From an uncultured Pseudomonadota bacterium (lineage in GTDB: Bacteria; Pseudomonadota; Gammaproteobacteria; Burkholderiales; Usitatibacteraceae): a stretch of DNA of 64,000 nucleotides. The stretch spans positions 1 through 64,000 of the forward strand of contig CALEJW010000069.1 of assembly GCA_937898635.1 (NCBI GenBank), written 5' to 3'. Shown piece by piece: positions 1-8,984 of this stretch (position 1 is the stretch's first letter; each line of letters starts with the position of its first letter). A program made the position numbers and the translations under genes. The notes beneath the pieces were generated by a model, which saw only the letters and a list, made by a program, of their open reading frames with translations, was not told where the DNA came from and searched no databases.

Positions 1-13
1 TCCCGGCGAGGCG

Positions 14-562
14 ATGCGGCTCGCCGGCGTCGGCACCGACGCCGTGGCGAGGGCCACCGGCAAGGCGTGGGACCAGTGGCTCGCCGTCCTCGACAAGGCA
101 GGCGCGGCGAAGATGCCGCACAAGGCCATCGCGGAAATGCTCGCGCGGAAGTTCGGCGTCCCCGGCTGGTGGAGCCAGATGGTGACGGTGGGCTACGAGC
201 AGGCCCGGGGCTTGCGCGAAGCCTTCCAGAAGCCGGACGGCTTTTCCGCCAGCGCCTCGCGGACGATGCTCGCCCCCGTGGACCGGCTCTTCGGCGCATG
301 GTCCGACCCCGGGCTGCGCTCGCTGTGGCTCGGAGCCGCCCCGGTCGCGGTGAAGCGCTCGACGCAGGCGAAGTCCCTGCGCATGACCTGGACGGACGGC
401 GGGTCGAGCGTCGAGGTGAACTTCTACCCGGCGGGCGCCGGCAGGAGCCGCGTGCAGGTCCAGCACGACAAGCTCGCCGACGGCCGCGCCCGCGAGGCCC
501 AGAAGGCTTTCTGGAGCGAGGCGCTCGACCGCCTGAAGGCGATGCTCGAGAAGGCGGCGTAG
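14..562 (+). CDS. START/AHSA1-like protein with DUF4287-type N-terminus
   Basis: This 182-residue protein has two parts. Residues about 10-75 (TGKAWDQWLAVLDKAGA, then GWWSQMVTVGYEQARG) resemble the short helical DUF4287-type domain. Residues about 80-180 look like an SRPBCC/AHSA1 (START-like) beta fold, with the strand SLRMTWTDGG and a C-terminal helix ending in LDRLKAMLEKAA. Such proteins are small soluble proteins of unknown ligand. The frame is open to the left edge of the window, but the ATG at 14 gives the N-terminus usual for the family, so the gene is probably complete. The next gene starts 5 bases after its stop, which suggests co-transcription. The family assignment is from remembered motifs and the function is unknown. 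Confidence 0.7.
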   Translation: MRLAGVGTDAVARATGKAWDQWLAVLDKAGAAKMPHKAIAEMLARKFGVPGWWSQMVTVGYEQARGLREAFQKPDGFSASASRTMLAPVDRLFGAWSDPGLRSLWLGAAPVAVKRSTQAKSLRMTWTDGGSSVEVNFYPAGAGRSRVQVQHDKLADGRAREAQKAFWSEALDRLKAMLEKAA

Positions 563-567
563 CGCCC

Positions 568-1743
568 GTGCTCGTCGACTTCTACTTCACGGTCCGCAAG
601 GCCGGCGTGCCGGCGAGCGTGAAGGAGTTCCTCACGCTCCTGGAGGCCCTGCGCGCGGGCGTGGTCTCGGGCAGCGTCGACGACTTCTACGTGCTCTCCC
701 GCGCCGCGCTCGTGAAGGACGAGGCCTACTTCGACCGCTTCGACCTCGCCTTTTCCGCCTATTTCAAGGGCGTCGGCGCCGTGCCGGACGAACTCGTGAA
801 GGACATCCCCGCGGAGTGGCTGCGCAAGCTCGCGGAGCGCAACCTGAGCGAGGAGGAAAAGGCGCTCGTGGAAGCCCTCGGCGGGTGGGAGAAGCTCATG
901 CAGACGCTCCGCGAGCGCCTCGAGGAGCAGGAAAAGCGCCACCAGGGGGGCTCCAAGTGGATCGGCACGGCGGGCACCTCGCCCTTCGGCGCCTACGGAT
1001 ACAACCCGGAGGGCGTGCGCATCGGGCAGGACCGGTCCCGCAACCGCCGCGCGGTGAAGGTCTGGGACGCGCGCGCCTTCCGCGACTACGACGCCGACCG
1101 GGAGCTTGGCGTGCGCAACGTGAAGCTCGCGCTCAGAAGGCTGCGGCGCTTCGCGCGGACCGGCGCTCCCGAGGTGCTGGACCTGCCCGGCACCATCGGC
1201 GCGACCGCGAGGAACGCGGGCTGGCTGGACCTGCGAATCGTTCCCGAGCTGCACAACGCCGTGAAGGTGCTGCTCTTCCTCGACGTGGGGGGCACGATGG
1301 ACGACCACATCCAGGTGGTCGAGGAGCTCTTCAGCGCCGCGCGCACGGAATTCAAGAACCTCGAGCATTTCTACTTCCACAACTGCGTCTACGAATCGGT
1401 GTGGAAGGACAACCGCCGCCGGAGCCGGGAGCGCATCCCGACGGTCGACGTCATGCGCAAGTACGGGCACGACTACCGGGCGATCTTCGTGGGCGACGCC
1501 GCGATGAGTCCCTACGAGCTGGAGCAGCCCGGCGGCAGCGTCGAGCACTGGAACGACGAGGCGGGCCGCGCCTGGCTCGCGCGTGCGCTCCTCGCGTGGC
1601 CAAGGGCCGCCTGGCTCAACCCGGTTCCCGAAGAGCACTGGGGCTGGACGGTCACCACGGAGAACATCCGGCGCCTCTTCGACGGCCGGATGTTCCCCCT
1701 CACGCTCGCGGGCCTCGAGGGCGCGATGCGCTCCCTCTCCTAG
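568..1743 (+). CDS. VWA domain-containing CoxE-like protein
   Basis: A 391-residue soluble protein. The N-terminal half starts with VLVDFYFTVRKAG and is helical and charged; a Gly-rich linker with SPFGAYGYNPEG follows. The C-terminal half is a von Willebrand factor A fold carrying FLDVGGTMDDH, the place of the MIDAS metal site. The usual D-x-S-x-S reads D-V-G-G-T here, a variant typical of the CoxE-like/DUF58-adjacent family. Relatives usually work with a MoxR-type AAA ATPase to assemble or load metal centres; no such ATPase is visible here, though one may lie left of the window. The start is the GTG at 568, five bases after the preceding stop; the same frame is open further upstream, but that stretch only shadows the previous gene. 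Its stop shares the bases CTAG with the stop of the convergent hydrolase gene. Confidence 0.8.
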   Translation: MLVDFYFTVRKAGVPASVKEFLTLLEALRAGVVSGSVDDFYVLSRAALVKDEAYFDRFDLAFSAYFKGVGAVPDELVKDIPAEWLRKLAERNLSEEEKALVEALGGWEKLMQTLRERLEEQEKRHQGGSKWIGTAGTSPFGAYGYNPEGVRIGQDRSRNRRAVKVWDARAFRDYDADRELGVRNVKLALRRLRRFARTGAPEVLDLPGTIGATARNAGWLDLRIVPELHNAVKVLLFLDVGGTMDDHIQVVEELFSAARTEFKNLEHFYFHNCVYESVWKDNRRRSRERIPTVDVMRKYGHDYRAIFVGDAAMSPYELEQPGGSVEHWNDEAGRAWLARALLAWPRAAWLNPVPEEHWGWTVTTENIRRLFDGRMFPLTLAGLEGAMRSLS

Positions 1744-2792
1744 CTCGGGGACGCGGCGGGCGGGAGCCGGACGAAACGGATCTCCTCGCCCTCGTCGATG
1801 CGGCGCACGACACCCTCGGACTCGAGGTAGTGCAGGTGCGCGATCGCCTCTCCCATCGCGAAGCCCATCTGGTGCTCGTCCAGCTTGCGGCTGAAGAGCA
1901 CCGGCAGGACCTCGAACGCCGTGACCGGGCTCGCGCAGGCGCCGGCGAGCCTTTCCAGGCGCTCGGCGTGATGCGCGCGCAACTCCCGGATCCGCGGGTG
2001 CAGGCCCTCGAAGACCCGGTCGTGGGACGGCAGCACGCGCGTCCCGGCGGGGATGCCGGCGAAGCGCGCGAACGAGGCGAGGAAGAGCCGAAGGGGATCG
2101 GCTTCGGGCTGGTTGCCCCAGACCCCGACGTTCGTCGTGATCCTCGGCAGGACCTGGTCGCCGGAGATGAGCAGGCCGAGGGACGGGCAATGCAGCGCCG
2201 CGTGCTCCGGGGCGTGCCCGAAGACGCAGATGACGCGCCAGTCGTGCGCGCCGATCCGGAGGGTGTCGTCGTGCATCAACCGCCGGTAGCGCCGGGGCAA
2301 CTCCGGCACGCCGCGCCGGTAGAAGTTTCCCGTCCTCGCCTTCTCGGGGATCGCGGAGACGTCCAGCCCGTTGCGGCCGAAGAAATCGATGCCCGTGGCG
2401 CGGTCGAAGCCCGCGGCGTCGTCGCGGGCCGCGTGGGCGGAGAGGAACTCCGCGCTCGTCATCCAGACGGGGGCGTTCGTGCGCGCCTCGAGCCACGCGG
2501 CGTTGCCCACGTGGTCGGGGTGGTAGTGGGTGACGACGATGCGACTCACCGGGCGGCCGCCCATGGGGCCGGCCAGCACCCGCTCCCAGAGCTCGCGCGT
2601 GGCTTCCGAGCCGTAGCCCGTGTCCACGATCGTCCACCCGTCGCCGTCCTCGAGGAGCCAGAGGTTGATGTGGTCCAGGGCGAAGGGCAGGGGCATGCGG
2701 ATCCAGCGCACGCCCGGGGCGACCTCGATCGCGGCGCCGGGCGCGGGGATCTCGTCGGCGAAGGGGTATCGGACCGCGGTGGGTTCGGCCAT
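1740..2792 (-). CDS. MBL-fold metallohydrolase
   Basis: A 350-residue metallo-beta-lactamase superfamily hydrolase. The metal-binding signature HYHPDH is at about residue 89, the next His is in VFGHAPEHAA, a later Asp is in LLISGDQVLP, and the terminal His is in VLPSHDRVFEG. The C-terminal 100 residues include a winged-helix-like segment (GEAIAHLHYLESEGVVRRID), as in the glyoxalase II-like/LACTB2-type proteins whose substrate in bacteria is often a thioester. The substrate here cannot be deduced. The ATG at 2792 follows the cyclase gene by 29 bases on the same strand, so it is probably the last gene of the glycosyltransferase-cyclase-hydrolase run. No clear ribosome binding site is seen. Confidence 0.85.
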   Translation of the reverse strand: MAEPTAVRYPFADEIPAPGAAIEVAPGVRWIRMPLPFALDHINLWLLEDGDGWTIVDTGYGSEATRELWERVLAGPMGGRPVSRIVVTHYHPDHVGNAAWLEARTNAPVWMTSAEFLSAHAARDDAAGFDRATGIDFFGRNGLDVSAIPEKARTGNFYRRGVPELPRRYRRLMHDDTLRIGAHDWRVICVFGHAPEHAALHCPSLGLLISGDQVLPRITTNVGVWGNQPEADPLRLFLASFARFAGIPAGTRVLPSHDRVFEGLHPRIRELRAHHAERLERLAGACASPVTAFEVLPVLFSRKLDEHQMGFAMGEAIAHLHYLESEGVVRRIDEGEEIRFVRLPPAASPS

Positions 2793-2821
2793 GGCGGGGC
2801 GCCGGCGGGCGGCGCGGGCGG

Positions 2822-5065
2822 CTACTTGGTGGTGAAGACGAACACGCCGTCCCAGTTCGCGGGCGGCGGGTTGCGGCGGAAGTGCGCGATGCGCTCGAGG
2901 TAGAGCTTGTAGAACTTCGTCTCGGGCGCGGCGTAGGCGAGGTTCTTGAGGAGATTTTCCGCGTCGTCCCAGCGCTGGGCCCGGTAGGCCTGCAGCGCCT
3001 TGTGGAAGCGGTCGACTTCCTGGAGCGATTCGGGGCCCAGCTCCTCCTGCCGCCCGAGCGGCTCGAAGATCGCGATGCCCTCGAGCTTGCCCTTCACGCG
3101 CACCTTGTCGATCTCGCGGAAGACGTAGCCGGGGACGGCCTTCACGATGTTCTGGCTCACGAGGATGCCGACGCCGTACTCCTTGGTGAGCCCCTCGAGC
3201 CGCGAGGCGAGGTTCACCGCATCGCCCATCACGGTGTACGAGCGGCGGAACTTCGAGCCCATGTCGCCCACGTTCATGAGCCCGCAGTTCAGGCCCACGC
3301 CGATGTGCAGCACCGGCCAGCCGCGCTTGGCGAAGGGCGCATCGAGCTCGCGCAAGCCCTTCTGCATGGCGATCGCGCTCTCGAGCGCGTGGGTGGCATG
3401 GTCGGGGTCGGAGAGCGGCGCGCCCCAGAAGGCCATGATCGCGTCGCCGATGTACTTGTCGATGGTGCCGCGCTTTTCCTGGACCTTCTGCGTCATCACC
3501 GTGAGGTAGGTGTTCATCAGGTCCTTGAGGCCCTCGGGCGAGAGCCCCTCGGAGATCGAGGTGAAGTCGCGCACGTCGGAGAAGAGCACCGTCATCTCGC
3601 GGCTCTCCCCCTTCATCGAGTACTCGCCCGGGTTCTTCGACATCTCCGCCACCAGCTCCCGCGGCACGTAGGTGCCGAAGAGCCCCGTGATGAGCCGGCG
3701 CGAGCGCGCCTCGGCGAAGAAGCCGTAGACCATGTTGAGGAAGTAGAGGATTCCCAGCATGAGCAGCGGCGAGGCGATGGGCACGACCCAGCTCTTCGAC
3801 TGCCAGAGGTAGAGGTTCGCCCCGACCAGCACCGCGAAGAGGGCGGCGACCACCGCCGTCGACCAGGTCGCCGAGAGATGCGGCAGGAGGATCGCGAGGG
3901 GAACGCCCACGAGGACCAGGAGCAGGATCGTGATGCCGAGCACCTCGGGAGGGCGGTTCTTGATGGTGCCGTCGAGTATCCCGGCGATGAGCGTCGCGTG
4001 TACCTCCACGCCCGGCAGGTCCTCGCGCACGGAGGTCGCCCGAAGGTCCACCAGGCCCTGCGCCGAGGTGCCCACGACGATGATCTTGTCCTTGAGCTCG
4101 TCGGCCGGGAGCGTGCCGCGGATCACGTCGGTCGCCGAGACGTAGCGGAAGCCGCCGGTGTCGCGGTAGGGAACCATCGCGGTCATCGCGCGGTCGAGCG
4201 GCACCTCGATCTCGCCGATCTTGATCGAGCGCATCCAGCCCTCCAGCCCGCCGCCGATCTTCCTCGGCTCGTCCAGGACGATCTTCACGGGGGCGTTGCC
4301 GAGGTAGGTGCGCGCGACGGCGAGGGAGAGGGCCTCGTAGAAGCCGTCCTTGAAGCGCATGAACATCGGCACGCGGCGCGTGATGCCGTCGATGTCGAGC
4401 GCGGGGTAGAAGTGGCCGGTGGCCGTCGCCGCCTGCTGCAGGATCGGGATGTTCCCGCTGAAGCCCGTCGAGGTGTAGTAGCGGTACTGGACGTTGCCGA
4501 GGGCCTTCGCGTCGAACACGGGCGGGGGCAGGACGCCGGCGATGTCCTCCTTGCCGCCCATCGCCACGCCCAGCACGACGGGCCACCTGGTCATCTCGTC
4601 GGCCAGGATCCGGTCGTAGTCGAGGGAAGCGCGCGCGCCGCGCAGGAAGGCCTGGTACTCCTCGTTGTCCTTGAGCTCGTTCCGGGCGATCGATTCGAAG
4701 ATGGGCAGGCCCGAGCTCGTGTCCGGCTCCGGCAGCGCGATGTCGAAGCCGACGGTGCGCACCTGGTAGCGCTCGAAGAGCTGCTTCAGCATGGTCGCGA
4801 GCTTGTTGCGCGGCCACGGGAAGCGGCCCTCGGCGTTCAGGCTCTTCTCGTCGATGTCGAGGATGACGACGCGGGTGTCGCGCGTCTTGGGCAGGAAGAG
4901 GCGGATCCTCGCGTCGTAGGCCCAGAGCTCGAGCTGCTGCAGGAAGCGGAACTCCTTCCACTCCGCCTCGTGGGCGAGGAAGAAGGCGACCACCGCGACC
5001 CCGATCGCGGCGCGGACGATGTCGTTCAACGTGAACTTCGGGATCCAGCGGGCTTTCAGGGCCAC
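2822..5065 (-). CDS. CHASE2 domain class III adenylate/guanylate cyclase
   Basis: An inner-membrane sensor cyclase of about 747 residues. One membrane segment near the N-terminus (AAIGVAVVAFFLAHEAEW) is followed by a periplasmic CHASE2 sensor domain at about 40-350 (VVILDIDEKSLNAEGRFPWP). Three membrane helices at about 360-435 come next, then a cytoplasmic class III cyclase domain. The catalytic parts are intact: the metal-binding Asps in LFSDVRDFT and KYIGDAIMAFWG, and the transition-state Asn and Arg in VNLASRLEG. A TPR-like tail (FHKALQAYRAQRWDDAENLL) ends the protein. It should make cyclic nucleotide, most likely cAMP, in response to an unknown periplasmic signal. The GTG at 5065 is chosen because it follows GAGAG at a good distance; an ATG at 5143 would add 26 Arg-rich residues. 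Confidence 0.88.
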   Translation of the reverse strand: MALKARWIPKFTLNDIVRAAIGVAVVAFFLAHEAEWKEFRFLQQLELWAYDARIRLFLPKTRDTRVVILDIDEKSLNAEGRFPWPRNKLATMLKQLFERYQVRTVGFDIALPEPDTSSGLPIFESIARNELKDNEEYQAFLRGARASLDYDRILADEMTRWPVVLGVAMGGKEDIAGVLPPPVFDAKALGNVQYRYYTSTGFSGNIPILQQAATATGHFYPALDIDGITRRVPMFMRFKDGFYEALSLAVARTYLGNAPVKIVLDEPRKIGGGLEGWMRSIKIGEIEVPLDRAMTAMVPYRDTGGFRYVSATDVIRGTLPADELKDKIIVVGTSAQGLVDLRATSVREDLPGVEVHATLIAGILDGTIKNRPPEVLGITILLLVLVGVPLAILLPHLSATWSTAVVAALFAVLVGANLYLWQSKSWVVPIASPLLMLGILYFLNMVYGFFAEARSRRLITGLFGTYVPRELVAEMSKNPGEYSMKGESREMTVLFSDVRDFTSISEGLSPEGLKDLMNTYLTVMTQKVQEKRGTIDKYIGDAIMAFWGAPLSDPDHATHALESAIAMQKGLRELDAPFAKRGWPVLHIGVGLNCGLMNVGDMGSKFRRSYTVMGDAVNLASRLEGLTKEYGVGILVSQNIVKAVPGYVFREIDKVRVKGKLEGIAIFEPLGRQEELGPESLQEVDRFHKALQAYRAQRWDDAENLLKNLAYAAPETKFYKLYLERIAHFRRNPPPANWDGVFVFTTK

Positions 5066-5176
5066 GGTCTCTCGCTTTTCTCGTCGTGCCGGCGCTCGTC
5101 CATCGTGCCGGGGGGTGGCTGCCGCAGTCGGCGAATGATACACCGAGCCGCCCGGGGCGAGCCCCGGCGGCGCTCC

Positions 5177-6055
5177 TCAGCGCCGCCCGGGCAGCAGGCC
5201 CCGGAGCCGATCGAGGAAGCCTGCCGGGCGGGATGCGCAGGGGCTTCGCAGTGCGGCCGTCGCGCGCTCGCGCCAGGGGCGCGGGGGGTCGCTTTCGAGG
5301 AAGGCGCGCACCCGCACCTGGAATTCCGGGTAGCGCTCGTCGACGATGGCCTGGGCCCGGTTGCGGATGTCCTGCGCGCCGCCGCCGAAAGACACCTCGC
5401 CCTCGTGGAAGACGAAGGTGTCGGCGGCCAGCAGGTGCCGCCAGCCGGCCCGCGCCGCGCGCATGCAGAAGTCGACCTCCTCGCCGTAGCCGCGGCCGAA
5501 GGCGGCCTCGTCGAAGGCACCGACCTCGGCGAGGCAGCGCCGCGCGATGAGCATGCAGAAGCCGACCGCGGTGGGAATCTCCACGGCCTCGCCCGCGTTC
5601 GCCCGCGCGAAGGCCGCGTCGAGCGTCGCGGGGGTGGTGCCCTCGGGCAGGGCATTGGCCTGTGCGAAGAGCGGGTAGCTGCAGATCGTCGCGTTGTTGG
5701 AGAACGGGGTCACGGTGCCCGCGCGCGGGTCGCGCGCGAGGTGCCCGGCCAGCCGGTCCAGCCAGTCGCCGGCGACCACGGTGTCGCTGTTGAGGAGCAA
5801 CACGTCGCGGTCGGGGTGAAGGCCCAGCCCCTCGTTCGCGGAGGCGACGAAGCCCGCATTGCGCCCGTGGACCCGCAGGGTGATCCGACCGCCCCCCGCG
5901 AGGTCCCGCAGCCATTCCGCCAGGCCGGGCTCGGGGCTCGCGTCGTCGATCACGACCACCTCGTGGGCGACGCGCACCGGGGCCTCGAGGACGCTTTCCA
6001 CGCAGCGGCGCGTCTCGGCGAGGCCGCGGTAGGCCGGAATGATGACGTCGATCAA
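5177..6055 (-). CDS. Family 2 glycosyltransferase
   Basis: A 292-residue GT-A fold glycosyltransferase of family GT2 (rhamnosyltransferase-like). It starts IDVIIPAYRGL, has the nucleotide-binding VVIDDASPEP and the DxD-like site LLLNSDTVVAGDWLD, then the acceptor-side motif GYGEEVDFCMRAARAGW. No membrane segments are seen, so it is cytoplasmic or peripheral. The sugar and acceptor are unknown; enzymes of this type often build surface polysaccharide or glycosylate proteins. The start is a TTG at 6055 with no ribosome binding site visible, and no in-frame ATG lies nearby. It is divergent from the fumarate reductase operon and upstream of the cyclase gene on the same strand. Confidence 0.85.
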   Translation of the reverse strand: MIDVIIPAYRGLAETRRCVESVLEAPVRVAHEVVVIDDASPEPGLAEWLRDLAGGGRITLRVHGRNAGFVASANEGLGLHPDRDVLLLNSDTVVAGDWLDRLAGHLARDPRAGTVTPFSNNATICSYPLFAQANALPEGTTPATLDAAFARANAGEAVEIPTAVGFCMLIARRCLAEVGAFDEAAFGRGYGEEVDFCMRAARAGWRHLLAADTFVFHEGEVSFGGGAQDIRNRAQAIVDERYPEFQVRVRAFLESDPPRPWRERATAALRSPCASRPAGFLDRLRGLLPGRR

Positions 6056-6135
6056 GGGGAGGGGGGCGGGGGCGGTGGGGAATTCTATCGCGACCCGGCG
6101 CGGACCCCGGGGAAGGACTTCCGGAGGGCTGCCGT

Positions 6136-6149
6136 TTGACCCCTGTCAA
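6136..6149. promoter_or_regulatory. FNR/Dnr-type palindrome upstream of frdCAB
   Basis: The 14 bases TTGACCCCTGTCAA form a perfect dyad, TTGAC-N4-GTCAA, close to the FNR/Anr/Dnr consensus TTGAT-N4-ATCAA. It is centred 79 bases before the frdC start. If the site sits at -41.5, as in class II activated promoters, the -10 would fall at 6172-6177 (CACAGT), a poor hexamer of the kind activators compensate for. An oxygen- or NO-responsive regulator would make sense for a fumarate reductase operon. A sister site is at 14369-14382. Confidence 0.6.
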
Positions 6150-6221
6150 CCGGCACCCACCCGTTACGCGGCACAGTGGCCGGGCCCAGTCCCGCCCGCC
6201 GGGACGCACGGAGGTTTTTAC

Positions 6222-7004
6222 ATGGATTCCAGCCAGAACGTCATCGCCGGCGTCGGCCTCGCCGACCGGCCGCGCAAGAGCCGGTGGCCCGCCCGGATGG
6301 ACTTCGCGCAGAGCGCGAGCGGCCTCGCCCTCGGGCTCTTCATGTGGGGCCACATGTTCTTCGTCTCCACGATCCTCCTGAGCAAGGACGCCATGTGGGC
6401 GGTGACCAAGTTCTTCGAGGGCTACTTCATCCTCGGCACCGCCTACCCCGTCGTCGTCTCCGGGGTCGTCGCGGGGGTGCTCGCCCTCGTGGTGCTCCAC
6501 GCCTTCCTCGCGATGCGCAAGTTCCCCGCCAACTACCGGCAGTACCGGGCGTTCACGGGCCATCGCGCGCTCATGGACCACGGCGACACCACGCTCTGGT
6601 GGGTCCAGTTCCTCACCGGGTTCGCCCTCTTCTTCCTCGCGGCGGTGCACCTGTACCAGATGCTCATGCACCCCGGCGACATCGGCCCCTACGGCTCCGC
6701 GGACCGCGTCTGGTCGGGCCGCTGGTGGCCGATCTACCTCGTGATGCTGTTCGCCGTGGAACTGCATGGCGGGATCGGCCTGTACCGGTTGTGCGTGAAG
6801 TGGGGCTGGTTCGAGGGCAAGGACCCGGCGGCGAGCCGCAGGCGCCTGAAGGCCGCCAAGTGGCTCCTCACCGCGTTCTTCCTCGCGCTGGGGCTCGCGA
6901 CGCTCGGCGCGTACATGAAGATCGGCTACGAGCACCGTGACCGCGTGGGCGAGCGTTACACGCCCTCGTGGGTGCTGCCGGACCCCAAGGAGAAGGCGCA
7001 ATGA
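6222..7004 (+). CDS. frdC: Fumarate reductase cytochrome b subunit, Wolinella-type dihaem
   Basis: This 260-residue integral membrane subunit of quinol:fumarate reductase passes electrons from quinol through two haems to FrdB. Five membrane helices are seen. From memory of the Wolinella succinogenes protein, the haem ligands H44, H93, H143 and H182 fall at the same residue numbers, as do E66 (quinol oxidation) and E180 (proton path, in FAVELHG). Long stretches such as HAFLAMRKFP and GHMFFVSTILL look almost identical. The start ATG at 6222 follows GGAGG by 7 bases; the stop overlaps the frdA start (ATGA). No separate FrdD exists in this enzyme class. See the FNR-type site 73 bases upstream. 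Confidence 0.95.
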   Translation: MDSSQNVIAGVGLADRPRKSRWPARMDFAQSASGLALGLFMWGHMFFVSTILLSKDAMWAVTKFFEGYFILGTAYPVVVSGVVAGVLALVVLHAFLAMRKFPANYRQYRAFTGHRALMDHGDTTLWWVQFLTGFALFFLAAVHLYQMLMHPGDIGPYGSADRVWSGRWWPIYLVMLFAVELHGGIGLYRLCVKWGWFEGKDPAASRRRLKAAKWLLTAFFLALGLATLGAYMKIGYEHRDRVGERYTPSWVLPDPKEKAQ

Positions 7005-8974
7005 AGATCGTCTACACCGACGTGCTGGTCATCGGCGGCGGGCTCGCGGGCCTGCGGCTCGCCATCGGCGCGAAGCGCCGGGGCCACGAGGCCCTCATCC
7101 TGTCCCTCGTGCCGGCCAAGCGCTCGCACTCCAAGGCCGCCCAGGGCGGCATGCAGGCTTCCCTCGGCAACGTGGCCAAGGGGCAGGGCGACAACGAGGA
7201 CGTCCACTTCGAGGACACGGTCCGGGGCTCCGACTGGGGCGCGGACCAGGAAGTGGTGCGCATGTTCGTGAACACCTCGCCCAAGGCGGTGCGGGAACTC
7301 GCCGCGTGGGGCGTTCCCTGGAGCCGCGTGCGGAAAGGCGACCGCCAGGTCGTCATCAACGGCCAGAAGGTCACGATCACCGAGCGCGACGAGGCGCACG
7401 GGACGGTGGCGCAGCGCGACTTCGGTGGCACCAAGAAGTGGCGCACCTGCTACGTGGCCGACGCGACGGGACACGCGATGATCACCGCGGTGGCCGACCA
7501 GGCCATCGCCGACTCGATCCCGGTGCACGAGCGCAAGGAGGCGCTGGCCCTCATCCACGACGGCGGGCGCTGCCTGGGCGCCGTGGTGCGGGACCTCACG
7601 ACGGGGGAGATCCTCGCCTACGTCGCCAAGGCCACCGCCATCGCCACCGGCGGGGCGGGGCGCCTGTACCGCTCCACGACCAACGCCGTCATCTGCGAGG
7701 GCATGGGCCACGCGATCGCCATGGAGACGGGCATGGCCGCGCTCGGCAACATGGAGGCGGTGCAGTTCCACCCGACGGCCATATTCCCGGCCGGCATCCT
7801 CGTGACCGAGGGCTGCCGCGGAGACGGGGGGCTCCTCAAGGACGCGAGCGGCCACCGCTTCATGCCCGACTACGAGCCCGAGAAGAAGGAGCTCGCCTCC
7901 CGCGACGTGGTGTCGCGGCGCATGGAGGAGCACATCAAGAAGGGCAACGGGGTGAAGTCGCGCTTCGGCGAGCACCTGTGGCTCGACATCACGCTCCTCG
8001 GCGAGCACCACATCCGCCACAACCTGCGGGAGGTCTGGGACATCTGCCACTACTTCCTCGGCGTGGACCCGGTGAAGGACCTCATCGCGGTGCGCCCGGC
8101 GCAGCACTACACGATGGGCGGCGTGCGCACGAAGCCGACCGGCGAGAGCCCGACGCTGAAGGGGCTCTTCTCCGCGGGCGAGGCGGCCTGCTGGGACATG
8201 CACGGCTTCAACCGCCTGGGCGGCAACTCGGTCGCCGAGACGGTCGTCGCGGGCATGATCGTGGGCGAGTTCATCGCCGACTTCTGCGACAGGCCGGAGA
8301 ACGCGGCCACCGTGCCCATCGGGCTGGTCGAGGAGTTCGTCGAGCGCGAGAAGGCGAAGCTCGAGGCGATCGTGAACCGCCGCGGCGGCGAGGATCCCTC
8401 GGCGCTCAAGCTCGAGATGCAGGACCTCATGACCTCGCTGGTGGGGATATTCCGCACCGGCCCCGAGCTCGAGCGGGCGGTGGACGGGCTCCAGAAGCTC
8501 CTCGCGCGCAGCCGCAACGTGGGCGTGAAGTCCTCCGCCCCCGGGCCGAACCCGGAGCTGGTGACGGCCTACCGGGTGCAGCGCATGCTCAAGCTCGCGC
8601 TCACGATCGCCTACGGCGCCTCGGTGCGCACCGAGAGCCGCGGGGCGCACTTCCGCTCCGACTACCCGCGCCGCAACGACGCCGAGTGGCTCAAGCGCAC
8701 GCTCGCCACCTGGAAGAGCGACGCCGACACCCTGCCCACGCTCGACTACGAGCCCCTGGACGTGAAGCGCATGGAGCTGCCGCCGGGCTGGCGGGGCTAC
8801 GGCGCGAAGGACTACATCGACCACCCGGACACGCCCGCGCGGGCGGCCGAAGTGGAGGCCGCGAAGGCCGCCGCCGCGGACCGCTTCGCGCTCCAGCAGG
8901 CGCTCATGCCCTACGACCAGCTGCTCCCGTCGGTCCTGCGCGGCCGCAACGAGCGCATCGACGAACCGTTCTGA
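7001..8974 (+). CDS. frdA: Fumarate reductase flavoprotein subunit
   Basis: The 657-residue FAD subunit reduces fumarate to succinate at the cytoplasmic face, or runs in reverse. The Rossmann start is LVIGGGLAGLR. The His of RSHSKAAQGGMQ carries the covalent FAD. Substrate-site residues are in QFHPTAI, in GCRGDGG (the catalytic Arg) and in RPAQHYTMGG. The tail AYRVQRMLKLAL and TESRGAHFRSDYPRR match the capping and C-terminal domains. The length equals that of the Wolinella enzyme (about 656). The start ATG at 7001 lies behind AAGGAGAAGG. It is the second gene of frdCAB. Confidence 0.96.
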   Translation: MKIVYTDVLVIGGGLAGLRLAIGAKRRGHEALILSLVPAKRSHSKAAQGGMQASLGNVAKGQGDNEDVHFEDTVRGSDWGADQEVVRMFVNTSPKAVRELAAWGVPWSRVRKGDRQVVINGQKVTITERDEAHGTVAQRDFGGTKKWRTCYVADATGHAMITAVADQAIADSIPVHERKEALALIHDGGRCLGAVVRDLTTGEILAYVAKATAIATGGAGRLYRSTTNAVICEGMGHAIAMETGMAALGNMEAVQFHPTAIFPAGILVTEGCRGDGGLLKDASGHRFMPDYEPEKKELASRDVVSRRMEEHIKKGNGVKSRFGEHLWLDITLLGEHHIRHNLREVWDICHYFLGVDPVKDLIAVRPAQHYTMGGVRTKPTGESPTLKGLFSAGEAACWDMHGFNRLGGNSVAETVVAGMIVGEFIADFCDRPENAATVPIGLVEEFVEREKAKLEAIVNRRGGEDPSALKLEMQDLMTSLVGIFRTGPELERAVDGLQKLLARSRNVGVKSSAPGPNPELVTAYRVQRMLKLALTIAYGASVRTESRGAHFRSDYPRRNDAEWLKRTLATWKSDADTLPTLDYEPLDVKRMELPPGWRGYGAKDYIDHPDTPARAAEVEAAKAAAADRFALQQALMPYDQLLPSVLRGRNERIDEPF

Positions 8975-8984
8975 GGAGCCGACG

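Noticed and set aside
5144..5176. GC-rich imperfect hairpin between the glycosyltransferase and cyclase genes as a terminator
   Set aside because: The stem has a bulge and a very short loop and no T-run follows on the minus strand.
1740..7001. A very long open frame on the minus strand (over 1700 codons) through the hydrolase, cyclase and glycosyltransferase genes
   Set aside because: Only its last 350 codons are a real protein. The rest is Arg/Pro/Ala-rich and lies out of frame with, or opposite to, recognised genes, as expected at this GC content.
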